Notes under the pieces: generated by a model
Database searches by the model: none
Seen by the model: the letters and a program-made list of their open reading frames with translations, nothing else
Told to the model about the DNA's origin: nothing
Program-made: the position numbers and the translations under genes
Shown: piece by piece, positions 1-7,332 of the stretch
Layout of the letters: the number at the start of each line of letters is the position of its first letter
Numbering within the stretch: the first letter of the stretch is position 1
From: UBA5976 sp037137575
GTDB taxonomy: Bacteria > Actinomycetota > Actinomycetes > S36-B12 > UBA5976
Direction: 5' to 3'
Assembly: GCA_037137575.1 (NCBI GenBank)
Contig: JBAXKB010000001.1
Span: 23,497-87,496 of the forward strand
DNA: 64,000 nucleotides

Positions 1-1
1 A

Positions 2-370
2 AGTGATGTGCCAATTTGGCTCGACATCGAACTCAATAATGACTGGACAAGTGCAAATCGATCAATAGTTGTGCTAAATGAAGTTATGCGCATCTTGCAT
101 AAGAATGGCCATCCAGTTGGGGTCTACTCAGTTCCGGTGCATTGGTTTAGCATCACATTCTCTGCTGATGTCTCGGTGCCAACATGGTTAGCACTTGGCA
201 AGTACTCAGACATTGCCAAAGGAGTAGCAGATGCTAAACGGGCTTGCACGAGAGCAAACTTTGGCGGCCGCGAACCTGCAATTGTGCAATTTGTTGGTAA
301 AACAGACGGCATTTGGACAGATCGCAACATATTGTGTGGCGCGCCAGCTGGGCTAGTTGCTCGGCCATAG
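2..370 (+). CDS. C-terminal part of a glycoside-hydrolase-like protein (5' truncated)
   Basis: The reading frame is open at the left window edge and closes with TAG at 368-370, so only the last ~120 residues are visible. An early PIWLDIE segment, a following GVYS strand ending in W, and a late IVQF...DRNIL segment resemble the strand-ending acidic motif and terminal strands of GH25 or Rv2525c-like (DUF1906) TIM barrels, enzymes or enzyme-like proteins of the cell surface. A perfect hairpin about 55 bases downstream suggests its transcription ends there, separate from the mraZ operon. The internal GTG at 8 is probably not the true start. The fold assignment is pattern-based and tentative; that the frame is coding is more certain. 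Confidence 0.6.
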   Translation, partial: SDVPIWLDIELNNDWTSANRSIVVLNEVMRILHKNGHPVGVYSVPVHWFSITFSADVSVPTWLALGKYSDIAKGVADAKRACTRANFGGREPAIVQFVGKTDGIWTDRNILCGAPAGLVARP

Positions 371-425
371 TCTGACGCTTGGCCAGAGCGCACCAAATTT
401 GCCATTTTGTGGACGCTAGTTAGGT

Positions 426-449
426 AACCAGGCAAAAGTTTGCCTGGTT
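426..449 (+). terminator. Hairpin terminator after the truncated first gene
   Basis: AACCAGGCAAA (426-436) and TTTGCCTGGTT (439-449) form a perfect 11-bp inverted repeat, followed by TAAATCATTT, a modest T/A tract. It lies ~55 bases after the stop at 370 and before all mraZ signals, so it most likely ends the upstream transcription unit. The stem would also form on the other strand. Confidence 0.65.
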
Positions 450-460
450 TAAATCATTTC

Positions 461-486
461 TGACCTAAAACTGACCAAAATCGACC
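461..486 (+). repeat. Three TGACC-type direct repeats
   Basis: TGACC at 461, TGACC at 472 and CGACC at 482 recur every 10-11 bases, each followed by an A-rich stretch. One-turn spacing places them on one face of the helix, as in arrays bound by a multimeric regulator. No regulator is known to me for this sequence. A related TGACCAAAAT string occurs in the dksA-like promoter spacer near 22119. Confidence 0.4.
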
Positions 487-545
487 AGTGAAAACGTTGA
501 ATTTCATCATTTCGTGGGCAATTTATGAAAATATGCCTAAAATTG

Positions 546-561
546 CTCCATTTCACTCCAC
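546..561 (-). promoter_or_regulatory. Minus-strand MraZ-type repeat pair
   Basis: On the minus strand GTGGAG (561-556) is followed ten bases later by ATGGAG (551-546), with tgaa between. This is the same hexamer, spacing and A-rich linker as the plus-strand array at 631-656. It lies ~70 bases further from the gene and in opposite orientation. Binding by MraZ is inferred from this similarity only. Confidence 0.45.
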
Positions 562-624
562 CATTGATTAATAGCAATATTCGACATATTTGCGACACGG
601 GGGAAAATTGTGGCGTAAAAAGGC

Positions 625-652
625 TTGACAGTGGAGCAAAGTGGAGTAATCT
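625..652 (+). promoter_or_regulatory. mraZ (dcw operon) promoter
   Basis: A consensus -35 TTGACA (625-630) is followed after 16 bases by TAATCT (647-652), a TANNNT-type -10. Transcription would begin near 659, giving a ~50-base leader before the TTG start at 709. The first two GTGGAG repeats occupy the spacer, so a protein bound there would block RNA polymerase. Confidence 0.6.
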
Positions 653-656
653 GGGT
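631..656 (+). promoter_or_regulatory. MraZ operator: three 10-bp-spaced repeats
   Basis: GTGGAG (631-636), GTGGAG (641-646) and CTGGGT (651-656) repeat with an exact 10-base period, separated by A/T-rich tetranucleotides. MraZ proteins are known to repress their own operon through TGGGN or GTGG-type direct repeats one helical turn apart. The position over the -35/-10 spacer suggests autorepression of the whole dcw cluster. Confidence 0.65.
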
Positions 657-708
657 ACACGCGGTGACCTGGGGAAGGGTTGCCACAGATGGGGAAGAAG
701 GTGGCACC

Positions 709-1134
709 TTGTTTTTAGGTACCCACAACCCCAAGTTAGATGAAAAAGGCCGGCTGATTTTGCCCGCTAAATTCCGCGAATCCCTAACTGATGGCTTAGT
801 AATGACCAAAGGTCAGGAACGCTGCCTGGTCATTTGGGCCCATGAACAGTTCGCTGTTTACGCCGAATCGCTTCGTACCCGTTCGCAGAACAACGAAAAA
901 GTTCGTGCATTTACTCGTGTTTTCTTCTCATCGGCATTTGACGATGTCGCCGACAAACAGGGTCGAGTCACTATTCCAGCGCCACTGCGCCAATGGGCCG
1001 GACTTGATCGCGATCTAGTTGTTGTTGGCGCTGACACCCGTATTGAAATTTGGGACCTAGTCGCTTGGAACCAGTACCTAGCTGTGCAAGAGCCAGGCTT
1101 TGCTTCGCTAGATGAGGAGATCACGCTCCCATGA
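709..1134 (+). CDS. mraZ: Transcriptional regulator MraZ
   Basis: MraZ is the nucleoid-associated, AbrB-fold regulator that opens the division and cell wall (dcw) cluster and represses its own promoter. From the TTG at 709 the product is 141 residues, the usual family length, and starts with the conserved FLGTHNPKLDEKGRL block. Two SpoVT/AbrB half-domains are visible, around residues 8-24 (DEKGRLILPAK) and 84-99 (DKQGRVTIPAPLR). The start is supported by AAGGTGG a few bases upstream. A longer frame from 625 is rejected because its first codon is the promoter -35 box. The protein should bind the repeats at 631-656 and perhaps those at 546-561. Confidence 0.93.
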   Translation: MFLGTHNPKLDEKGRLILPAKFRESLTDGLVMTKGQERCLVIWAHEQFAVYAESLRTRSQNNEKVRAFTRVFFSSAFDDVADKQGRVTIPAPLRQWAGLDRDLVVVGADTRIEIWDLVAWNQYLAVQEPGFASLDEEITLP

Positions 1135-1140
1135 TTTTGT

Positions 1141-1250
1141 TGGATACCGTCTGTGGCCTTCGGCCGTTGGTAGATTCCTGTCACACCTTCCCCGGTGCCA
1201 GGCTCGCCAATGGCCGAGGACTAGAGGTGGGAATCCAGACAAGTGGTGGC
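1141..1250 (+). ncRNA. Structured leader between mraZ and rsmH, mraW-motif-like
   Basis: The 118-base gap before rsmH can fold well. GATTCC (1173-1178) pairs with GGAATC (1230-1235); after a five-base bulge CACCT (1184-1188) pairs with AGGTG (1225-1229); inside, GCCA (1197-1200) pairs with TGGC (1211-1214). A GGCC-TTC-GGCC hairpin sits 5' at 1155-1165. Position and layout match the mraW RNA motif described from Actinobacteria just upstream of mraW/rsmH. The family match is from memory and was not checked with a covariance model. Confidence 0.5.
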
Positions 1251-1252
1251 AC

Positions 1253-2206
1253 ATGTTGAAATTCCAGCATGTGCCGGTAATGCAAGATCGGTGTTTGGAG
1301 TTGTTGGCTCCCGCGCTAGAAAATCCAGAAGCAGTTTTTGTTGACGCCACAGTTGGTCTTGGTGGCCATAGCCTGGCAGTCCTTGAAGCTTTCAACAATG
1401 TAAGAATAATCGGACTTGACCGCGACGAAAATGCCTTAGCAATCAGTCGCGAGCGGCTAATTGCCCACAGCGATCGGGTGACCCTAGTTCACGCAGTTTA
1501 TGACGAGATTGAAGAAGTCCTGCACGGTCTTCGGATCGAATCAGTGCACGGAATCCTTTTTGATCTAGGGGTTTCGTCAATGCAATTAGATAATCCAGAA
1601 CGCGGTTTCGCTTACTCGCAAAATGCTCCACTAGATATGCGCATGAACAATTCAGTTGGCCAAACAGCAGCTGATGTTGTTAACACTTACTCGCACGGTG
1701 ACCTTGCCCGAATCTTGCGCACTTATGGTGAAGAACGTTTCGCTGGTCGCGTAGCTAGTGCAATTATTCGCGAACGAGAAGTTAAGCCATTTTCTGATAG
1801 TGATCGATTGGTGACTGTTGTTCGAGATGCAATTCCTGCCGCTACTCGTCGCACCGGTGGTAACCCGGCTAAGCGAACATTCCAAGCTCTTCGCATTGAA
1901 GTAAATGACGAATTGGCCGTGCTAGAGCGGGCAATTCCTGCTGCCTTAAATTGTGTAGCAATGAATGGTCGATTAGTGGTTATGTCCTATCAGTCACTTG
2001 AAGATCGAATCGTTAAGAACGCGCTACGCGTTGGTACTGAATCAAAAACTCCAATCGAAATGCCGTTCATTGCTCCTGATGATCAGCCTTGGTTAAAGCT
2101 GCTTACGCGTGGCGCTGAAAGTGCAACTGAAGCAGAAGTTGAAAGTAATTCACGAGCTGCCTCAGTTCGCCTTCGCGCTGCGCAGCGAATCGGGGTGGCC
2201 GCATGA
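1253..2206 (+). CDS. rsmH: 16S rRNA (cytosine1402-N4)-methyltransferase
   Basis: RsmH (formerly MraW) uses SAM to methylate N4 of C1402 in the ribosomal P site. The ATG at 1253 gives 317 residues, typical of the family, beginning MLKFQHVPVM. The SAM-binding loop DATVGLGGHS lies at residues 31-40, LFDLGVSSMQLD near 105-115, and the conserved RTFQALRIEVNDEL block in the C-terminal half. A longer frame from 1112 would overlap mraZ and read through the structured leader, so it is not used. The upstream TGGTGG is a weak ribosome site. The 3' end overlaps the next gene by ATGA (2203-2206), indicating coupled translation. Confidence 0.95.
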   Translation: MLKFQHVPVMQDRCLELLAPALENPEAVFVDATVGLGGHSLAVLEAFNNVRIIGLDRDENALAISRERLIAHSDRVTLVHAVYDEIEEVLHGLRIESVHGILFDLGVSSMQLDNPERGFAYSQNAPLDMRMNNSVGQTAADVVNTYSHGDLARILRTYGEERFAGRVASAIIREREVKPFSDSDRLVTVVRDAIPAATRRTGGNPAKRTFQALRIEVNDELAVLERAIPAALNCVAMNGRLVVMSYQSLEDRIVKNALRVGTESKTPIEMPFIAPDDQPWLKLLTRGAESATEAEVESNSRAASVRLRAAQRIGVAA

Positions 2207-2664
2207 GTGCTATGCCAGCTCGCGCACCGCAAATTTCGCGCCGTCCAATTAACGCCCCTATAGCTAAGAGATCAAGCCGTAAGCGCATCATGAGCCAAAT
2301 AAAACCAGCATTTAGTCCCGCGCTAGCAACTATCCATGATGCAATCCCGGCCGGAAAAGCTAGTAAGCGAGTCTTGACTCTGATTGTTTGTGGCTTCGCC
2401 ACTTTCGGGCTACTTCTTCTGCTGCTTGTTAATAACCTGTCAGCAAAAGCCTCGTTCGAGAAGCACCAACTGCAAAATCAGGTTTCACAATTAACTGCGC
2501 AAGAGCAGCAACTTCAGCGCTTTGTTTCTTATCACGAATCTCCAGGACAACTTTTAATCAAAGCTCGCAAAATGGGCATGATCCCAGCAGCAACGCCAGC
2601 ATTCTTACGACTTTCAGATCACAAGATCCTAGGAGTTCCGCAAGCTGCCGTAGCGGGGCAATGA
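2203..2664 (+). CDS. ftsL: FtsL-like cell division protein
   Basis: This 153-residue protein has a basic cytoplasmic N terminus, one transmembrane helix at about residues 56-78 (VLTLIVCGFATFGLLLLLLV), then a short heptad-like coiled coil rich in Q and L (KHQLQNQVSQLTAQEQQLQ). That layout, between rsmH and ftsI, is characteristic of FtsL, the bitopic partner that bridges FtsQ/FtsB to FtsW/FtsI at the septum. FtsL sequences diverge strongly, so the name rests on topology and position. The start overlaps rsmH; the stop is one base before ftsI. Confidence 0.75.
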   Translation: MSAMPARAPQISRRPINAPIAKRSSRKRIMSQIKPAFSPALATIHDAIPAGKASKRVLTLIVCGFATFGLLLLLLVNNLSAKASFEKHQLQNQVSQLTAQEQQLQRFVSYHESPGQLLIKARKMGMIPAATPAFLRLSDHKILGVPQAAVAGQ

Positions 2665-2665
2665 T

Positions 2666-4444
2666 ATGGCCAACCAAGGATTACCTCCACAAGCATCAGG
2701 GCCAGTAGTAAATGCACCGATGGTGGTGCGCTTGGACAATCCGCGCAGGCGGATTCGAACTTTCACGATCTTGCTCATGATCTTTATGTTGCTGTGTATC
2801 GGGCAACTAGTTAATCTGCAAATCATTCGCGGTCCAGAGCTTGCTGCTCAGGCGGAAAATTCACGCCTACAAACTTTTGTGGTGCCCGCACTTCGAGGGC
2901 AGATAACTGACATAAATGGCAATCCAATTGCGATGAGCATCAAAGCTCGTGATGTAACAGCGGACCAGACGCTTGTGGGTGATCCCCATAAAACTGCGGT
3001 GATTTTAGCTCGCTATCTAAAGATGCCGGTCAAAAAAATTCAGAAACGACTGACTGGCAAACTCCGCTTCAGTTACGTCGCAAGAAACATCACACCAGAA
3101 TTGTGGGACAAAATTGCAGCTGAGCAGCTTAAAGGAATTCTCAGCCAGGCAACTTCATCGCGAATCTATCCCGAAGGTGATTTGGCTGCGAGCCTACTTG
3201 GTTTCACAGGATACGATGGCCGAGGTTTAGTTGGCCTCGAGGAAAAATACGACGATTGGCTATCTGGTAAAGATGGCAAACAAACCGTGGAAATGGTCAA
3301 TGGGACCCAAATTCCAACCGGGCCGAATTCTGGAATTGATGCGATAGATGGCGGTTCAATCAAACTAACTATTGACGACTCAATTCAGGCAGTAGCTGAA
3401 CGAGCCCTGGCGCGTCAGGTTATTGCACAGCATGCCGTCGGTGGCGACGTTGTTGTAATGGATCCAAAAACCTTCCAAATTTTAGCCATGGCGACTTATC
3501 CGACTTATAACCCAAACAAGCCAGAAAAATATTCTCCGGATCAACAGCGCAATAGCGCAGTTCAGGATTCTTTTGAACCCGGGTCCACTAGCAAAGTTAT
3601 GACAATGTCTGCCGTGATCGAAGAGGGTGCCCTCAAGCCAACTAGCAAATTAGTGATTCCACCAACAATTCGCAAAGGTGGAACAAATTTTCATGACCAT
3701 GAACCACATGGAACATTACATCTAACGCTCAACGGTGTTTTGGCTCTATCAAGCAACATCGGATCGATTATCGCGTCCAACAAAATTGGACAAGACAAGT
3801 TCCTTGGTTACTTGCAAAAGTTTGGTGTTGGCCAATTGACTGGTTCAAATATTTACGGTGAGGCATCTGGAAGTTTGCCTAATCCTAAAAATGAGAACGA
3901 GTGGTCGGACACCACATTCCCAACTCTGGCTTTTGGTCAGGGGCTTTCAGTTACTGCGCTTCAAGTAGCCAGCATTTATTCCACGATTGCAAATAATGGG
4001 GTTCGACTTACTCCACAAATTCTCGCAGGCACCACGAGCAATGTTGGTGTTTACACTCCCGCGCCGCCACCAACTGCCACTCGGGTAGTCAGCGCAAAAA
4101 CGGCTCGAATAATCCGAGAAATGTTAGAAAGTGTTGTCTCGGCTGAAGGAACAGCTCCAGCCGCACAAATTCCTGGCTATCGAGTTGCTGGAAAAACAGG
4201 TACGGCAAACCGCTCTCGGGTAAATGGTCCTGGATACAGCGGATACACCGCATCTTTTGTTGGAATGGCACCTGCAGAAAATCCTGCCTTAGTGGTTGCA
4301 GTCATGATTCACACACCTGGCGGGTTGCACTTCGGTAGTTTGCTTTCAGGTCCAGTCTTTCGAGAAGTGATGATGTACTCGTTAGCGCACCGCAAAGTTC
4401 CGCCGTCAAGTCAGAAACGACCAAAAATTGCTGTGAAGTGGTGA
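2666..4444 (+). CDS. ftsI: Septal peptidoglycan transpeptidase (penicillin-binding protein FtsI/PBP3)
   Basis: FtsI cross-links septal peptidoglycan with FtsW as its glycosyltransferase partner. The 592-residue protein has a proline-rich cytoplasmic start, a membrane helix near residues 30-52, a PBP dimerisation domain, and a transpeptidase domain with all three active-site motifs: STSK near residue 307 (nucleophile serine), SSN near 362 and KTG near 510. The actinobacterial form is membrane-anchored and has no lipobox here. It follows the ftsL-like gene by one base and precedes murE by four, inside the dcw operon. Confidence 0.95.
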   Translation: MANQGLPPQASGPVVNAPMVVRLDNPRRRIRTFTILLMIFMLLCIGQLVNLQIIRGPELAAQAENSRLQTFVVPALRGQITDINGNPIAMSIKARDVTADQTLVGDPHKTAVILARYLKMPVKKIQKRLTGKLRFSYVARNITPELWDKIAAEQLKGILSQATSSRIYPEGDLAASLLGFTGYDGRGLVGLEEKYDDWLSGKDGKQTVEMVNGTQIPTGPNSGIDAIDGGSIKLTIDDSIQAVAERALARQVIAQHAVGGDVVVMDPKTFQILAMATYPTYNPNKPEKYSPDQQRNSAVQDSFEPGSTSKVMTMSAVIEEGALKPTSKLVIPPTIRKGGTNFHDHEPHGTLHLTLNGVLALSSNIGSIIASNKIGQDKFLGYLQKFGVGQLTGSNIYGEASGSLPNPKNENEWSDTTFPTLAFGQGLSVTALQVASIYSTIANNGVRLTPQILAGTTSNVGVYTPAPPPTATRVVSAKTARIIREMLESVVSAEGTAPAAQIPGYRVAGKTGTANRSRVNGPGYSGYTASFVGMAPAENPALVVAVMIHTPGGLHFGSLLSGPVFREVMMYSLAHRKVPPSSQKRPKIAVKW

Positions 4445-4448
4445 TGTT

Positions 4449-5924
4449 ATGCAAACCGGCCAACCAGCATCAACTTCGCTAGCTAAACTCGGTGCTCGAC
4501 TCAATCTGCAGGTAAGCGCTGACGTTGAAATTAACGGGATAACTCACGACTCAAGAGCCGTAATTGATGGCGACCTGTATGTGGCAATTCCCGGACTAAC
4601 TCAACACGGGATTAATTTTGCGCAGCAAGCGATTGATAACGGAGCAGTTGCTATCGCCAGTGATCAACCTGGATGCGAAATTGCAAAAAATCTAGGATTG
4701 CCCTGGCTATTGTTAGGTGACGCCCGCCTAGATATGGCATCAGTTGCAGCCGAGTTTTATGGGCACCCGGAACAAAAATTGAAAATGATTGGTGTGACCG
4801 GAACAAATGGGAAGACCACAATTACGCAGATATTACGCACACTTTTGCTTGGAGCCGGGCATAGCGTGGGTGTTATTGGCACCTTAGGTGCGTTTGTTGG
4901 TGACTTAGAAATTCCGAGTAAGCGCACAACGCCTGAATCTACAGATCTCTTTAAATTGTTAGCGCAGATGGTAAGCGCCGGCGCCGATACGGTTTGTATG
5001 GAAGTTTCAAGCCACGCACTCGAATTGCATCGAGTCGCAGGAATTAAATTTGATGTGGCAATCTTTACTAACCTCACCCAAGACCACTTAGATTTTCATG
5101 GCTCAATGGAAAATTATTTTGCCGCTAAACAAAAACTTTTCACTGACTCCCGTTGCAAGGTCGCGGTTATCGACTGTGATGATGACTGGGGCCGCAAGCT
5201 AATCTCAAGTACAGATGCGCAGCAGGTGATTTCTGTTGGAGCAATAGGCGATTGGCGAATCAGTGACGTACTAACGCAGCTATCTGGAAGCACTCGGTTT
5301 AATTTAGAAAGTCCAACTCAAAACTTCGATGTGAGCATTCCGATGTATGGCGAATTTAATGCCAAGAATGCTGCGCTGTGTTTAGCCACGTGTGCGATTT
5401 TGGGTCTCGATCCGCTAGTCGTGAAAGATTCGTTGGCCAACTTGCCACAGGTGCCCGGGCGTATGCAATTAGTGGCTAGCAATAGCGACTTCTTAGCATT
5501 TGTTGATTATGCGCATACCCCTGATGCAGTGGAAAAAGTATTGACCGAAATTCTCGTAGCTAAACCCACAAAGCTAATCACGGTTATCGGTTGTGGTGGA
5601 AATCGTGATTCAAGTAAGCGCCCACTAATGGGTCAGATTGCTGCTCGGTTAGCAGATGTGGTTGTAATTACTGACGATAATCCCAGAAGTGAAGACCCAG
5701 CACAGATTCGTCAGGCAGTATTTGAGGGAACTTTGGGGCAACCTGCGCAGGTTTTTAAAATTGGTGACCGACGTGATGCGATTGCTTTCGCCATTTCACT
5801 TGCGGGTAGTGGAGATGTTGTTGCTGTGCTGGGCAAAGGACATGAAGTTGGGCAAGAAATCAACGGAATCATTACTGAATTTGACGATGTAAAAGTGATT
5901 CGTGAGGTGATTGTTGGTGCATAA
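4449..5924 (+). CDS. murE: UDP-MurNAc-tripeptide synthetase (meso-DAP adding)
   Basis: MurE is a cytoplasmic ATP-dependent ligase that adds the third peptide residue to UDP-MurNAc-L-Ala-D-Glu. The Mur ligase P-loop GVTGTNGKTT lies near residues 114-123, the central domain has conserved SSHAL and FTNLTQDHLDFHG blocks, and the C-terminal domain contains DDNPR near residue 409. DNPR is the recognised signature for meso-diaminopimelate rather than lysine, so the wall is predicted to be DAP type. Length (491 aa) is normal. The 3' end overlaps the start of murF by eight bases. Confidence 0.95.
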   Translation: MQTGQPASTSLAKLGARLNLQVSADVEINGITHDSRAVIDGDLYVAIPGLTQHGINFAQQAIDNGAVAIASDQPGCEIAKNLGLPWLLLGDARLDMASVAAEFYGHPEQKLKMIGVTGTNGKTTITQILRTLLLGAGHSVGVIGTLGAFVGDLEIPSKRTTPESTDLFKLLAQMVSAGADTVCMEVSSHALELHRVAGIKFDVAIFTNLTQDHLDFHGSMENYFAAKQKLFTDSRCKVAVIDCDDDWGRKLISSTDAQQVISVGAIGDWRISDVLTQLSGSTRFNLESPTQNFDVSIPMYGEFNAKNAALCLATCAILGLDPLVVKDSLANLPQVPGRMQLVASNSDFLAFVDYAHTPDAVEKVLTEILVAKPTKLITVIGCGGNRDSSKRPLMGQIAARLADVVVITDDNPRSEDPAQIRQAVFEGTLGQPAQVFKIGDRRDAIAFAISLAGSGDVVAVLGKGHEVGQEINGIITEFDDVKVIREVIVGA

Positions 5925-7332
5925 AATTACGCTTGCGAAAATTGCTGAAATCACTGGCGGTCAGGTTTTTGGAGATCCGGATTTAATTCTTTCTGCAATT
6001 TCAACAGATTCAAGGAGCTCCTCTGAAAATTGGTTATTCGCTGCAATCAAAGGTGAGCGAGCAGATGGTCACAACTATGTTGCGCAAGCTTTGGGCAATG
6101 GCGCAATGGCCTGCTTGGTTTCCCAGTCAGTCGAAGGTCCGCATGTTTTAGTCCCGAACTATGGAGTAGAACTTGATCCAGTTATTTATGCTCTTGGGAA
6201 ACTCGCTGCATTCGACCGCGCTCAATTCACAAATGTAAACGTTGTCGCCATCACTGGCTCGTCCGGAAAAACATCAACCAAGGACCTCATTGGACAAGTG
6301 CTAAAACACTCAGGTCCAACACAAGCACCAGCGGGCTCACAGAACAATGAACTCGGGCTTCCGTTAACTATTTTAACTGCAGATAGTGATGTCAATAATT
6401 TAGTTTTAGAGATGGGTATGCGCGGATTAGGGCACATCTCATACTTGTGTGAAATTGCGAGCCCAACTATCTCGGTTGTAACCAATGTGGGTCAGGCGCA
6501 CATTGGTGAAGTTGGATCCATCGAAAACATAGCCAAAGCTAAATCGGAAATAGTGCAAGGACTTTGTGCGCAAAATTGGGCAATTCTGAACTATGACGAT
6601 CCCTACGTTTTAGAAATGCGCAACTTAACGAAGGCTCAGGTACTTACCTATGGATTGAGCGTAGCCGCTGATGTTCGCGCACTCAATATTTCATCTTGTG
6701 ATGATGGAACTTATGAATTCGATATTCAAATAGCAAACGAAATTGAACGCGTTAGGTTGCCACTACTAGGTGAGCACAATGTTTTGAATGCCTTAGCGGC
6801 AGCTTCGGTAGGAATCACTTGCGGCATGAAATTATCAACCGTAGTTGAAGCACTCAGTTCAGTAACTTTACTTAGCCCATGGCGTATGGAGAAATCTGTG
6901 TTGGGTAACGGAGTTACCGTAATCAACGATGCCTACAACGCAAACCCAGAATCAATGTCAGCCGCGCTTCGCGCGCTTGCAGGTATCGCACCGTCTGGGC
7001 ACTCGTGGGCTGTACTTGGTGCGATGGCTGAACTAGGCGAATTTTCCATTGAACAACATGATGCAATCGGTCGACTTGCTGTGCGATTGGATATTTCCAA
7101 TTTGGTAGTTGTTGGGGAGCAGGCCAAAGCTTTGTATTTAGGTGCACTCCAAGAGGGGTCTTGGGATGGTGAGTCGGTGTGGTTTCCCGACTTTAGTTCA
7201 GCCTGCGATTACATTGTTGAGAGGGTTAAATCGCCAGATGTCGTGCTATTTAAAGCATCGCGCTCAGGTCAGTTTGAACAGTTAGCCCAAATGGTCTCTG
7301 ATGCGATGAATGATGAGGGGAGTGCACAGTGA
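5917..7332 (+). CDS. murF: UDP-MurNAc-tripeptide:D-Ala-D-Ala ligase
   Basis: MurF completes the UDP-MurNAc-pentapeptide by adding D-Ala-D-Ala. The P-loop VAITGSSGKTSTKD is near residues 108-121, followed by NNELGLPLTIL and the Mur ligase catalytic and C-terminal domains (VINDAYNANPESM is typical of MurF). The GTG at 5917 is chosen because GAGGTGA (5904-5910) stands six bases upstream; the TTG at 5911 would have no spacer. The resulting 471 residues are of normal length. The stop overlaps the mraY GTG. Confidence 0.94.
   Translation: MHKITLAKIAEITGGQVFGDPDLILSAISTDSRSSSENWLFAAIKGERADGHNYVAQALGNGAMACLVSQSVEGPHVLVPNYGVELDPVIYALGKLAAFDRAQFTNVNVVAITGSSGKTSTKDLIGQVLKHSGPTQAPAGSQNNELGLPLTILTADSDVNNLVLEMGMRGLGHISYLCEIASPTISVVTNVGQAHIGEVGSIENIAKAKSEIVQGLCAQNWAILNYDDPYVLEMRNLTKAQVLTYGLSVAADVRALNISSCDDGTYEFDIQIANEIERVRLPLLGEHNVLNALAAASVGITCGMKLSTVVEALSSVTLLSPWRMEKSVLGNGVTVINDAYNANPESMSAALRALAGIAPSGHSWAVLGAMAELGEFSIEQHDAIGRLAVRLDISNLVVVGEQAKALYLGALQEGSWDGESVWFPDFSSACDYIVERVKSPDVVLFKASRSGQFEQLAQMVSDAMNDEGSAQ

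Larger units (their letters stand above)
371..708. other. Intergenic regulatory region upstream of mraZ
   Basis: This 338-base gap contains no convincing gene. It holds a terminator hairpin (426-449), three TGACC-like direct repeats at helical spacing (461-486), a minus-strand pair of MraZ-type repeats (546-561), and the mraZ promoter overlapped by three plus-strand repeats (625-656). The transcribed leader of mraZ would be about 50 bases. Long open frames that cross it run over these signals and have no ribosome-binding site. Confidence 0.7.

Noticed and set aside
625..708. N-terminal extension of MraZ starting at 625
   Set aside because: The start codon is the TTG of the -35 box, the frame crosses the operator repeats, and the conserved MraZ N terminus begins at 709 after a good ribosome site.
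1112..1252. N-terminal extension of RsmH
   Set aside because: It overlaps mraZ and reads through the structured leader; family similarity starts at the ATG at 1253.
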